A DNA stretch of 48,037 nt from Rubrivivax sp. (GTDB taxonomy: Bacteria; Pseudomonadota; Gammaproteobacteria; Burkholderiales; Burkholderiaceae_C): positions 1 to 48,037 of the forward strand of contig JAJTDE010000011.1 in assembly GCA_021298085.1 (NCBI GenBank). The letters are read 5' to 3'. Position 1 is the stretch's first letter. Every line of letters begins with the position of its first letter. The notes beneath the pieces are model-generated. The model searched no databases. It was not told the DNA's origin and saw only the letters and a list, made by a program, of their open reading frames with translations. Both the position numbers and the translations under genes were made by a program. Positions 34,561 through 42,891 of this stretch are shown here, in pieces.

Positions 34561-35622
34561 ATGAGCTTCACCATCTCCCTGACACCCGCCAACCGCCAAT
34601 TTGCGGTGGAGCGCGACGAACCCATCCTGGCCGCTGCCATCCGCCACGGCATCGGTCTGCCCTATGGCTGCCGCGACGGCGCCTGCGGCTCCTGCAAGAG
34701 CCGGCTGCTGGAAGGACGGGTCATCCACGGTGCCCATCAGCTGAAGGCACTGTCGGTGGCGGAGGAAGAACAAGGCCTGATCCTGACCTGCTGCGCGACC
34801 CCGCAGACCGACTGTGTCGTGGAGGCCCGCAACGTACCGGCGGCGGGTGATTTCCCCGTGCTCAAGCTGCCCACACGGGTGCTGAGCATCGACAAACCCA
34901 GCGCGGATGTCGCCGTGCTGCGCCTGCAGCTTCCCGCCAACCAGAACCTGCAGTACCGCGCAGGGCAATACGTTGAATTCATCCTGCGCGACGGCATTCG
35001 CCGCAGCTACAGCATGGCCAATGCGCCGCATGAGCTCGGCTCGCCGCCGTCCATCGAGCTGCACATCCGACACATGCCCGGCGGCAAGTTCACTGACCAG
35101 GTCTTCACCACGCTGAAGGAAAAGGACATCCTGCGCATGGAAGGGCCTTACGGCAGCTTCTACCTGCGCGAGGACAGCACCAAGCCGATCATCCTGCTGG
35201 CCAGCGGCACCGGCTTTGCCCCCATCAAGGCGCTGATCGGGCAACTGGAGCACAAGGCCATCACCCGGCCTGCCGTGCTGTACTGGGGCTGCCGCAGCAA
35301 GGCCGATCTGTACCAGCACGAGTGGGCCGACGCCGCGTCCGCACGCCTGCCCAACCTGCGCTACGTGCCCGTTCTGAGCGAAGCCAAGCCCGAGGACAAC
35401 TGGACGGGCCGCACGGGCTTTGTGCACCAGGCCGTCATGGCCGACCACCCTGACCTCAGCGTGCACCAGGTGTATGCCTGCGGTGCACCGCTGATGGTCG
35501 AGGCCGCCCAGCGCGATTTCACCGCCCAGTGCGGGCTGCCGGCCGACGAGTTCTACGCCGACAGCTTCACCTCCGAAGCCGACAAGGCCACCGGTGCTGC
35601 TGCTGCCGCCACCGCCGGCTGA
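34561..35622 (+). CDS. 2Fe-2S ferredoxin-NAD(P)H reductase (annotated in relatives as CDP-6-deoxy-delta-3,4-glucoseen reductase)
   Basis: Flavoprotein reductase of 353 residues. A plant-type ferredoxin domain comes first (Cys ligands in YGCRDGACGSCKSRLLEG and a fourth in LTCCATP). A FAD domain follows (RRSYSMANAP as the flavin RxYS motif) and then a NAD(P) domain (LLASGTGFAPIKALI, YACGAPLMV). The architecture is that of phenol-hydroxylase or methane-monooxygenase reductase components. No deoxysugar genes adjoin it, so the traditional glucoseen-reductase name is probably misleading. It could feed electrons to an oxygenase encoded elsewhere. Start ATG 34561 is 169 bp from the divergent ParA start. 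Confidence 0.92.
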   Translation: MSFTISLTPANRQFAVERDEPILAAAIRHGIGLPYGCRDGACGSCKSRLLEGRVIHGAHQLKALSVAEEEQGLILTCCATPQTDCVVEARNVPAAGDFPVLKLPTRVLSIDKPSADVAVLRLQLPANQNLQYRAGQYVEFILRDGIRRSYSMANAPHELGSPPSIELHIRHMPGGKFTDQVFTTLKEKDILRMEGPYGSFYLREDSTKPIILLASGTGFAPIKALIGQLEHKAITRPAVLYWGCRSKADLYQHEWADAASARLPNLRYVPVLSEAKPEDNWTGRTGFVHQAVMADHPDLSVHQVYACGAPLMVEAAQRDFTAQCGLPADEFYADSFTSEADKATGAAAAATAG

Positions 35623-35652
35623 CACCCCACCACACGCCGCAGAGTACTCCGC

Positions 35653-36660
35653 ATGACACTCAGAACCCGACGCATCCTACTGGGCAGCGCCTTGGCCCTG
35701 GCCAGTGGCAGCGTGTTCGCCCAGTCCGCCACCACCGCACCAGCAGGCGCCCGCCCGATACGGCTCGTGGTGCCCTACCCGCCCGGCGGGCCGCTGGACA
35801 TCGTGGCGCGCGCGTTGGCCGAGCGTGTGAAGGACAGCCTGGGCACGGTGGTGGTGGAAAACCGGCCCGGTGCCGGCGGCAACGTGGGCGCCGATCTGGT
35901 GGCCAAGTCAGCCCCGGACGGCCACACGATCGTGATGGGCGCGGTGGCCACCCATGCCATCAACCCATGGCTCTACAGCCGCATGCCCTACGACGCCGTG
36001 CGCGATTTCACCCCCATCACGCGGGTGGCCCAGGTGCCCAACGTGCTGGTGATGAACGCCGACACCGCCACGCGCCTGGGGGTGCAGACCCTGGCTGACC
36101 TGGTGGCCTATGCCCGCGCCAACCCGGCCAAGCTGAACTACGGCTCAGGCGGCAACGGCAGCGCCGGCCATCTGGCGGGCGAGATGTTCAAGGCCCAGGC
36201 AGGCCTCTTTGTGGTGCACATCCCGTACGCGGGTGCACCGCCGGCGCAGATGGCGCTGGTCAGCGGCCAGGTGGACTTCAACTTCGACAACCTGGCCGCT
36301 GCAGCGGCCAACATCCGCTCCGGCAAGCTCAAGGCCCTGGCCGTCACCACGGCGCAGCGCTCCAGCGCCATGCCGGAAGTGCCCACTGTCTCCGAAGCCG
36401 GGCGTGCGGCCGGACTGGCGCAGTTTGACATCAGCACCTGGTTTGGGTTGTTTGGCCCCGCGCGCATGGCACCCGAGCAGGTATCCCGGCTGAACAAGGC
36501 CTTTGTCGACGCCCTGCGCTCGCCAGAGCTGAAGGCCCGCATGGCCACCTTGCTGGCGGAGCCCTCACCCACCAGCCCGGAGGAGTTCGCCGCGTTTGTG
36601 AAGGCCGAACTGGCCAAGTACGAGCGTGTAGTCAAGGCCACCGGCGCCAAGGCCGACTGA
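35653..36660 (+). CDS. Bug-family (TctC-type) periplasmic solute-binding protein
   Basis: Secreted receptor of 335 residues. A signal peptide, RRILLGSALALASGSVFAQS (about residues 6-25), precedes the family start IRLVVPYPPGGPLDIVARAL. VVVENRPGAGGNVGADLVA, YGSGGNGSAGHLAGEMFK and VDFNFDNLAAA are typical of the ligand cleft. These proteins are greatly expanded in Burkholderiales and bind carboxylates or other small acids. No TctA/TctB membrane subunits are adjacent, so it is an orphan receptor. It lies 30 nt after the reductase gene in the same direction. Confidence 0.95.
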   Translation: MTLRTRRILLGSALALASGSVFAQSATTAPAGARPIRLVVPYPPGGPLDIVARALAERVKDSLGTVVVENRPGAGGNVGADLVAKSAPDGHTIVMGAVATHAINPWLYSRMPYDAVRDFTPITRVAQVPNVLVMNADTATRLGVQTLADLVAYARANPAKLNYGSGGNGSAGHLAGEMFKAQAGLFVVHIPYAGAPPAQMALVSGQVDFNFDNLAAAAANIRSGKLKALAVTTAQRSSAMPEVPTVSEAGRAAGLAQFDISTWFGLFGPARMAPEQVSRLNKAFVDALRSPELKARMATLLAEPSPTSPEEFAAFVKAELAKYERVVKATGAKAD

Positions 36661-36661
36661 C

Positions 36662-37015
36662 ATGCAGCCATGGCGCGCGAAGCCTTATCGGCGCGCCAGC
36701 ATGGCGCCTGGCGCCAACCTGGGGCAGACCGTGGCCCAGGTGATGCGCGGCAACAACCCTCTGGGCGGCCTGCTGGCGCAGCACCACCGGGCCACCACCT
36801 GCATGGCCTACATCCTGCCGTGCCTGCCGCCCAACCTGCGAGCACTGACACGGCCAGGGCCGATCGACGGTGCAGCGTGGACACTGCTGGTGGACAACAC
36901 CGCCGCGGCGGCCAAGCTGCGCCAGCTGCTGCCCACCCTGGAAGCGGCGCTGCAGGCACAGGAACCGATGCTGGACACCATCCGGCTCAAGGTCAGCCCA
37001 CGCCAGGCGCTGTAG
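36662..37015 (+). CDS. DUF721 (DciA-like) protein
   Basis: Small basic protein of 117 residues. LGQTVAQVMRGNNPLGGLL is followed by a C-terminal WTLLVDNTAAAAKLRQLLPTL and IRLKVSP, the KH-like pattern of DUF721/DciA. DciA-family proteins help load the replicative helicase in bacteria lacking DnaC; whether this short form does so is unknown. ATG 36662 follows the Bug-receptor stop by one base; ATG 36701 (MAPGANLGQ) is a possible internal start. The gene converges on livF. Confidence 0.75.
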   Translation: MQPWRAKPYRRASMAPGANLGQTVAQVMRGNNPLGGLLAQHHRATTCMAYILPCLPPNLRALTRPGPIDGAAWTLLVDNTAAAAKLRQLLPTLEAALQAQEPMLDTIRLKVSPRQAL

Positions 37016-37018
37016 CAC

Positions 37019-37045
37019 CGCAGCGCCAGACCTCGCGGCGCTGCG
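37019..37045. terminator. Hairpin between convergent DUF721 and livF genes
   Basis: CGCAGCGCC (37019-37027) and GGCGCTGCG (37037-37045) form a perfect 9-bp GC-rich stem with a 9-nt loop, filling the 31-bp gap between two convergent stops. It has no T-run, so it could be a bidirectional terminator or 3'-end stabiliser. Confidence 0.45.
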
Positions 37046-37046
37046 C

Positions 37047-37760
37047 TCAGTCGCCCAGGTAGGCCGCGCGCACCTTCGGGTCAGCCAACAGCTGTTTGGC
37101 AGGGCCTGTCATGGTGACTTCACCCGAATCCATCACGTAGCCACGGTCAGCCAGACCCAGCGCGCGGCTGGCGTTCTGTTCCACGAGCAGCACAGTGGTG
37201 CCGCGGCTGTGGATGTCGGCCACGACCTCGAAGATCTTGTCCACCATCATGGGCGACAGGCCCATGGACGGCTCGTCCAGCAGCAGCACCTTCGGCCGGG
37301 CCATCAGGGCGCGGCCCATGGCCAGCATCTGCTGCTCGCCACCGCTCATCGTGCCGGCCAGCTGGGCGCGGCGTTCCTTGAGGCGGGGAAAGATGGCGAA
37401 CACCTTGTCGATGTCGGCCTCGATCTCCTTGTCGTTGCGCACATAGGCGCCCATCTGCAGATTCTCGGTGATGGTCATGCGCGCAAACACGCCACGGCCT
37501 TCGGGCACCATCACCAGGCCTTGTTTCACCAGGTCCCAGGCGCCCTGCCCCTTCACGGGCTGGCCCAGGTACTCGATGCTGCCGGAAGCCGCCGGCAGCG
37601 TGGCTGTCACCGCCTTCAGCGTGGTGGTCTTGCCGGCGCCATTGGCCCCGATCAGGCTGACGAGTTCGCCCTCCTGAACCTCGAAGCTGACCCCCTTGAC
37701 GGCCTGGATGCCGCCATAGGCCACCTTCAGGCCACTGACTTTGAGAAGCGTCTTTGACAT
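37047..37760 (-). CDS. livF: Branched-chain amino acid ABC transporter ATPase LivF
   Basis: One of the two nucleotide-binding subunits of a LivHMGF importer; 237 residues. Walker A is GANGAGKTTTLKAV, the signature motif is GTMSGGEQQMLAMGRAL, and Walker B is VLLLDEPSMGLSP. TITENLQMGAYVR and LVEQNASRAL are typical of LivF. The start is ATG 37760 (MSKTLLKVSGLKVAYGG). It is the last gene of livH-livM-livG-livF, 25 nt after livG, and ends at the hairpin shared with DUF721. Confidence 0.96.
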   Translation of the reverse strand: MSKTLLKVSGLKVAYGGIQAVKGVSFEVQEGELVSLIGANGAGKTTTLKAVTATLPAASGSIEYLGQPVKGQGAWDLVKQGLVMVPEGRGVFARMTITENLQMGAYVRNDKEIEADIDKVFAIFPRLKERRAQLAGTMSGGEQQMLAMGRALMARPKVLLLDEPSMGLSPMMVDKIFEVVADIHSRGTTVLLVEQNASRALGLADRGYVMDSGEVTMTGPAKQLLADPKVRAAYLGD

Positions 37761-37785
37761 CGCAACAAACCTTCCGCGGCGCCGC

Positions 37786-38562
37786 TCAATGCGCCTTGTG
37801 GCCGGCACCGAGGTACGCCTCGATCACCTGCTCGTTTCTTTGCACCTCAGCCGGCGTGCCCTCGGCGATCTGCTTGCCGTAATCGAGCACCGTGACACGG
37901 TCGCACAAGCCCATCACCAGCTTCACGTCGTGTTCGATCAGCAAGATGGTGCGGTTGTCGCGCCGGATGCGGTCAATCAGTTCGCGCAGCACCACCTTTT
38001 CGGTGGCGTTCATGCCGGCTGCCGGCTCGTCGAGTGCGATGAGTTTCGGGTCAGTGGCCAAGGCGCGCGCGATCTCCAGGCGCCGCTGGTCGCCATAGCT
38101 GAGTGTGCGCGCCTTGAAATCGGCGTACTTCTCGATGCCGACATAGGCCAGCAACTCACGCGAGCGGTCAGCGATGGCCTGTTCCTCGCGCTTGAAGCCT
38201 CCAGTGCGCAGCACCGCGCCCAGCAACCCCGAGTGGGTGCGGACGTGGCGGCCGACCATGACGTTTTCCAGCGCCGTCATCTCGGCAAAAAGCCGGATGT
38301 TCTGGAAGGTTCGAGCAATGCCCGCCTTGGCGACCTGATGCACGGCCTCCGGCTTGTAGGGCACCCCGCCCAGCTCGAAACTGCCGGAATCAGGGGTGTA
38401 CAGCCCGGTCAACACGTTGAAAAACGTGGTCTTGCCGGCGCCGTTCGGGCCGATGAGCCCGTAGACCTGGCCTTCCTGGATGGAGATGCCAACATCGCTG
38501 AGCGCCTGCAGGCCGCCAAAACGCTTGCTGACGCCTGAAACCTTGAGAACGGTGCTTGCCAT
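37786..38562 (-). CDS. livG: Branched-chain amino acid ABC transporter ATPase LivG
   Basis: Second ATPase subunit, 258 residues. Walker A is GPNGAGKTTFFNVLTGLY, the signature motif appears as the LivG-type LSYGDQRRLEIARAL, and Walker B is LIALDEPAAGMN. GIARTFQNIRLFAEMTALENV is a LivG hallmark. The start is ATG 38562 (MASTVLKVSGVSKRFGGLQA). It follows livM by 13 nt. Confidence 0.96.
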   Translation of the reverse strand: MASTVLKVSGVSKRFGGLQALSDVGISIQEGQVYGLIGPNGAGKTTFFNVLTGLYTPDSGSFELGGVPYKPEAVHQVAKAGIARTFQNIRLFAEMTALENVMVGRHVRTHSGLLGAVLRTGGFKREEQAIADRSRELLAYVGIEKYADFKARTLSYGDQRRLEIARALATDPKLIALDEPAAGMNATEKVVLRELIDRIRRDNRTILLIEHDVKLVMGLCDRVTVLDYGKQIAEGTPAEVQRNEQVIEAYLGAGHKAH

Positions 38563-38575
38563 GCTGTGGTTCTCC

Positions 38576-39715
38576 TCAGGCCGCGCGGGTCGAACCCGAT
38601 GCTCCACCCGAGCCGCCCGGGGTGGCGGCGGGCGCCGCCGACTTGCCGTGCTCCGGCGACGGCCACAGGCCGCGCGGGCGCATCAGCATGATGGCAATCA
38701 TGGCCAGCGCGATCAGCAGCTGCCGCAGGATGGAGGCGTCGAGCCGGCCTCCGGTGAGGTTCTGCAGGTCACCCGCCACATAACGCAGAACCTCCGGCAA
38801 CGCGGCCAGCAGCACCGCACCCAAGATCACACCCGGCAGGTGGCCGATACCGCCCAGCACCACCATCGCCACGATCATGATGCTTTCCGTCAGCGTGAAC
38901 GACTCCGGCGACACAAAGCCCTGGAAGGCCGCGAACATCGAACCAGCGACACCGCCGAAGGTGGCGCCCATGCCAAAGGCCAGCAGCTTCATGTTGCGGG
39001 TGTTGATGCCCATTGCCTTGGCGGCGATCTCGTCTTCGCGGATGGCCATCCACGCGCGCCCGATGCGCGAGGTTTCCAGGCGATGGCAGATCACCACACT
39101 CACCACCACCAGCACCAGGAACAGGTAGTAGTAAAGCGTGACCGAGGGGAGCTTCATGCCGAACACTTCAGCCGTCTTGCTGCCGAAGCTCATGCCGAAG
39201 ATGCTCATCGGGTCGATGCGGTCAAGCCCACGGGGGCCGTTGGTGATGTTGACCGGGTGTTCCAGGTTGTTCATGAACACCCGGATGATTTCGCCGAAGC
39301 CCAGCGTCACGATGGCAAGGTAATCACCCCGCAACTTGAGCACTGGCGTGCCCAGCAACACCCCGGCCATGGCCGCCAGGCCCGCGGCCATGGGCACCAC
39401 CAGCCAGATGGGTGAGTGCAGGCCCTCAGGGAAGGCAGCCTTGATCCAGGCGAAGTTCTCCCACAGGTGGGGGCTGGCCATCAGTGCGTACATGTAGGCA
39501 CCAACGGCGTAGAAAGCAACAAAGCCCAGGTCCAGTAGGCCCGCATAGCCCACGACGATGTTCAGGCCCAGCGCCAGCAGCACATACAACATCGCCAGCG
39601 CCAGGATGCGAACCCAGCCCTGGCCAAACTGCTGGGCGAAGATGGGCAGCGCCATCAACACCAGCGCAGCCGCAAAAAACACCACGATCTTGGTGGTCAT
39701 GCTCATCGGTTTCAT
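38576..39715 (-). CDS. livM: Branched-chain amino acid ABC transporter permease LivM
   Basis: Membrane permease subunit of 379 residues with about ten hydrophobic helices. The LivM signatures LNIVVGYAGLLDLGFVAFYAVGAY (shown by its core GLLDLGFVAFYAVGAY), LRGDYLAIVTLGFGEIIR and GRAWMAIREDEIAAKAMGIN (the ATPase-coupling loop) are present. The C-terminal tail is extended and rich in Ala, Pro, Gly and Ser. The start is ATG 39715 (MKPMSMTTKIVVFF); ATG 39706 is an alternative. It follows livH by 16 nt. Confidence 0.95.
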   Translation of the reverse strand: MKPMSMTTKIVVFFAAALVLMALPIFAQQFGQGWVRILALAMLYVLLALGLNIVVGYAGLLDLGFVAFYAVGAYMYALMASPHLWENFAWIKAAFPEGLHSPIWLVVPMAAGLAAMAGVLLGTPVLKLRGDYLAIVTLGFGEIIRVFMNNLEHPVNITNGPRGLDRIDPMSIFGMSFGSKTAEVFGMKLPSVTLYYYLFLVLVVVSVVICHRLETSRIGRAWMAIREDEIAAKAMGINTRNMKLLAFGMGATFGGVAGSMFAAFQGFVSPESFTLTESIMIVAMVVLGGIGHLPGVILGAVLLAALPEVLRYVAGDLQNLTGGRLDASILRQLLIALAMIAIMLMRPRGLWPSPEHGKSAAPAATPGGSGGASGSTRAA

Positions 39716-39731
39716 GGCTCGTCCTCCTGCC

Positions 39732-40655
39732 TCAAGCGCGGTCGGCCACACGTTCACCCAGCAGGCCGGACGGCCTGAGGGTGAGCACAAGGATCAAGGC
39801 CACAAAGGCAAAGATGTCGGCGTAGTGGCTGCCGAGCAACCCGCCAGTGAGCTGCCCCAGGTAGCCGGCGCCCAGCGCTTCGACGATGCCCAGCAGCAGG
39901 CCGCCCACCACCGCACCGGCCAGGTTGCCAATGCCCCCCAGCACCGCGGCTGTGAAGGCCTTCAGGCCGGGCATGAAGCCCATGGAGTGCTGCACCGTGC
40001 CGTAGTTGGCCGCCCACATCACGCCGGCCACCGCAGCCAGCGCCGCGCCGATGATGAAGGTAGCCGAAATGACCATGTCGGGCTTGACACCCATCAACGC
40101 GGCCACCCTCGGGTTCTCGGCGGTGGCGCGCATCGCGCGGCCCAGCTTGGTGCGGTTGACCAGCCACATCAGCACCGCCAGCAGCATGGCCGTCACCGCC
40201 AGGATCAGGCATTGCGTGACGGTGATCACCGGCCCACCCAGGTTGATCGGGTCAGGCGGCAGCAGCGCCGGGTAGGGCTTGGGGTTGGGCTTCCAGATGA
40301 TCATCGCCAGGGTCTGCAGCAAGAGGCTCATGCCCATGGCGGTGATCAACGGTGCCAAGCGCGGTGCGTTGCGCAGTGGCCGGTAGGCGATCTTGTCGAT
40401 GGAGAAGTTCAAGGCCGCACAGACCACGATGGCCACCATCACCGACAGCAGCATCAGCGCCCAGCCGGGTGCCCCGCTGCCGGCCAGGGTGCTCACCACC
40501 GTCCAGCTGGTCAGCGCCCCCACCATCAGCACGTCGCCATGGGCGAAATTGATGAGGTTGATGATGCCGTAGACCATCGTGTAGCCCAGTGCCACGAGCG
40601 CATACATGCTGCCCAACACCAGCCCATTGATGATTTGTTGGAAAAAGATGTCCAT
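39732..40655 (-). CDS. livH: Branched-chain amino acid ABC transporter permease LivH
   Basis: Permease subunit of 307 residues with about eight helices, starting MDIFFQQIINGLVLGSMYAL. Typical LivH stretches are YTMVYGIINLINFAHGD, GRAMRATAENPRVAALMGV (coupling loop) and FTAAVLGGIGNLAGAVVGG. It is the first gene of the liv unit. The 195 bp up to rarA hold a small CAGCC-N5-GGCTG inverted repeat (40687-40701) but no clear promoter. No LivJ/LivK-type binding protein gene lies next to the cluster, so the receptor must be encoded elsewhere. Confidence 0.96.
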   Translation of the reverse strand: MDIFFQQIINGLVLGSMYALVALGYTMVYGIINLINFAHGDVLMVGALTSWTVVSTLAGSGAPGWALMLLSVMVAIVVCAALNFSIDKIAYRPLRNAPRLAPLITAMGMSLLLQTLAMIIWKPNPKPYPALLPPDPINLGGPVITVTQCLILAVTAMLLAVLMWLVNRTKLGRAMRATAENPRVAALMGVKPDMVISATFIIGAALAAVAGVMWAANYGTVQHSMGFMPGLKAFTAAVLGGIGNLAGAVVGGLLLGIVEALGAGYLGQLTGGLLGSHYADIFAFVALILVLTLRPSGLLGERVADRA

Positions 40656-40850
40656 CGTTTGCTTTCTGGCCGCCCCGCGGCAGGGCCAGCCCTCCTGGCT
40701 GTATGCCGAACCAGACACCAGCAAGAAGCCGGCCTGTCAGCTGCAGTCTTCACACCGATGGGCTCGGCTGGCATTCCAGCGCTCGACCGCCCATCTCATC
40801 GCCGAAGCGCGCGGATTCTAGGCAGCGCACCGAGTCCGACTGCTACGGGC

Positions 40851-42257
40851 TTATACGCTGGCGTCGGGTGTGACGTCGGGCCCCGGAACGAACGAAGGGG
40901 CCGCCTCTGCCTCGGCATTGCGGCGCCGCAGTTCCTGAAGCTTCTCGCCGATGCGCAGTTCCAGGCCGCGCGGCACGGGTTCGTAGAAGCGCTGAGGCGC
41001 CAGGCCGTCGGGAAAGTAGCGCTCGCCGGCGGCAAAGCCATCGGCTTCGTCGTGGGCATACCGGTAACCCGCACCAAAGCCCAGGTCTTTCATGAGGCGG
41101 GTCGGCGCATTGCGCAGGTGCGGGGGCACCGGCCTGGAGCCGTCGGCCTTGACCAGTGCCACCGCGGCCTTGTAGGCCGTGTAGGCCGCGTTGGACTTGG
41201 GCGCCACAGCCAGGTAGAGCACCGCCTGCGCGAGCGCCAGCTCACCTTCAGGCGAACCGAGCCGTGCGTAGACCTCGGCCGCATCCAGCGCCATGCGCAG
41301 GCCTCGAGGGTCGGCCAGTCCGATGTCTTCGCTGGCCATGCGCACGATGCGGCGCGCGAGGTAGCGCGGGTCGGCACCGCCGTCGAGCATGCGCACCAGC
41401 CAGTACAGCGCGGCATCCGGGTCAGAGCCCCGCACGCTCTTGTGCAGCGCGGAGATGCTGTCGTAGAAGTGGTCACCGCCCTTGTCGTAGCGGCGCAGCT
41501 GTTCACCGAGCGCACGTTCCAGCAGGTCCTCGGCCACCGCGTCGAGGCCGGGGCTGGCCGCGGCCAGCGAGGCGACATGGTCGAAGGCATTGAGCAGCCG
41601 GCGCGCATCACCATCGGCGTGGGCCAGCAGCCGCTCGCGCGCACCGGGCGAAAGCGGTGGGGTGGCCAGCAGCGCCGCCGCGCGGTCCAGCAGCTGGCCC
41701 AACTCTGCGGCGTCCAGGCTCTTGAGCACATGCACGGTGCTGCGCGACAGCAAGGCGGAGTTGACCTCGAACGATGGGTTCTCGGTGGTGGCGCCGAGGA
41801 AGGTGAACAGACCCGATTCGACGTGCGGCAGAAAGGCGTCCTGCTGGGCCTTGTTGAAGCGGTGCACCTCATCGACAAACACCACCGTGGGCAGGCCGGT
41901 TGAACGGGCAGCCTGGGCGCGCTCAACCGCTTCGCGGATGTCCTTGACACCGGCCAGCACGGCCGAGAGCACGATGAACTGCGCGTCCATGGCCCCGGCC
42001 ATCAGGCGCGCCAATGTGGTCTTGCCCACCCCAGGCGGGCCCCAGAGGATCATCGAGTGCAAGCGCCGCCGCTCGAAGGCCACACGCAACGGCTTGCCCG
42101 GGCCCAGCAGGTGGGCTTGGCCAATCACCTCGTCGATGCTCGACGGGCGCAGGCGCTCGGCCAGCGGCACCACGGCCCCGGGCGCACCGGCCAGCGCCGA
42201 CGCGGGCCGTGACGGGGGCGGCAACGCGGGGTCGTCGAACAGCGAAGCGCTGCTCAT
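40851..42257 (-). CDS. rarA: Replication-associated recombination protein A (MgsA/RarA AAA+ ATPase)
   Basis: AAA+ clamp-loader-like ATPase acting at stalled forks, 468 residues. It has PLAERLRPSSIDEVIGQAHLL, Walker A ILWGPPGVGKTTLARLMA, Walker B VVFVDEVHRFNKAQQDAFLP and sensor LGATTENPSFEVNSALLSR. The C-terminal tetramerisation part contains KSVRGSDPDAALYWLVRM. ATG 42257 is 7 nt after the lolA stop. The order ftsK-lolA-rarA is conserved across proteobacteria. Confidence 0.97.
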   Translation of the reverse strand: MSSASLFDDPALPPPSRPASALAGAPGAVVPLAERLRPSSIDEVIGQAHLLGPGKPLRVAFERRRLHSMILWGPPGVGKTTLARLMAGAMDAQFIVLSAVLAGVKDIREAVERAQAARSTGLPTVVFVDEVHRFNKAQQDAFLPHVESGLFTFLGATTENPSFEVNSALLSRSTVHVLKSLDAAELGQLLDRAAALLATPPLSPGARERLLAHADGDARRLLNAFDHVASLAAASPGLDAVAEDLLERALGEQLRRYDKGGDHFYDSISALHKSVRGSDPDAALYWLVRMLDGGADPRYLARRIVRMASEDIGLADPRGLRMALDAAEVYARLGSPEGELALAQAVLYLAVAPKSNAAYTAYKAAVALVKADGSRPVPPHLRNAPTRLMKDLGFGAGYRYAHDEADGFAAGERYFPDGLAPQRFYEPVPRGLELRIGEKLQELRRRNAEAEAAPSFVPGPDVTPDASV

Positions 42258-42264
42258 CCAGGCC

Positions 42265-42891
42265 TCACTGTTCGATCACATCAGCCCCGGGCGGCGGCTT
42301 GAAGATGAAGCTTTCCCGCGGCAGGGCTACACCGGCCTGAAAGCCGTTGAAGCGCAGCAGCGAGCGCTGGCCAAATCCGTCGAGGATCTCGATGGCCGCC
42401 AGCTCCTTGCCGCGAAAGGCCACCTTGAGCTCGCGCACCGCGCCCTCGCGGGCCTTGGGTTGGGCCAGCACCCACTCCAGACCGTCCCGGGTGCCGTCGG
42501 CCTTCAGGGTGAAGTCGCGTTCCAGGTTGCCGCCGGCCAGCAGCGCCGCGGGCGTGGCATCCAGCGCGGTGTCGATGCGGCGGGAACTCGCCTGCTGAAG
42601 CTCGGGGTCGAAGATCCACACCTTGACGCCATCGGCCACGATCAGTTGCTCAAACGGCTGGCTGTACTGGAAGCGGAAGCGATTGGGCCGCTGAAACTCG
42701 AAACTGCCCGAGGAGACCTTCTGCCGCAGGCCGTCGGCGGCGGTGACCGTCTGGGTAAAGCGGCCCTTGCCGCTCTGCGTGTCACGCAGGAAGGCGCGCA
42801 GGTTGTCCACGGGGTCGGCCTGGGCAAGGCCGGACCACAGGCAGCCAACCGCCACACCAACACCCACACACGCCCTGGCCAAACGTCTCAT
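42265..42891 (-). CDS. lolA: Outer-membrane lipoprotein carrier protein LolA
   Basis: Periplasmic chaperone that carries lipoproteins from LolCDE to LolB; 208 residues. A Sec signal peptide ends near AQA (residues about 22-25). The mature part has [32 protein letters not shown] (key core [14 protein letters not shown]), [14 protein letters not shown] and [12 protein letters not shown], all LolA features. The ATG at 42891 overlaps the ftsK stop as ATGA, so translation is coupled. Confidence 0.95.
   Translation of the reverse strand: MRRLARACVGVGVAVGCLWSGLAQADPVDNLRAFLRDTQSGKGRFTQTVTAADGLRQKVSSGSFEFQRPNRFRFQYSQPFEQLIVADGVKVWIFDPELQQASSRRIDTALDATPAALLAGGNLERDFTLKADGTRDGLEWVLAQPKAREGAVRELKVAFRGKELAAIEILDGFGQRSLLRFNGFQAGVALPRESFIFKPPPGADVIEQ

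Noticed and set aside
39558..41903. A 781-codon plus-strand open frame opposite livM/livH/rarA
   Set aside because: It spans three real genes on the other strand and their intergenic gaps, and is rich in Gln/His/Arg. It is an artefact of high GC.
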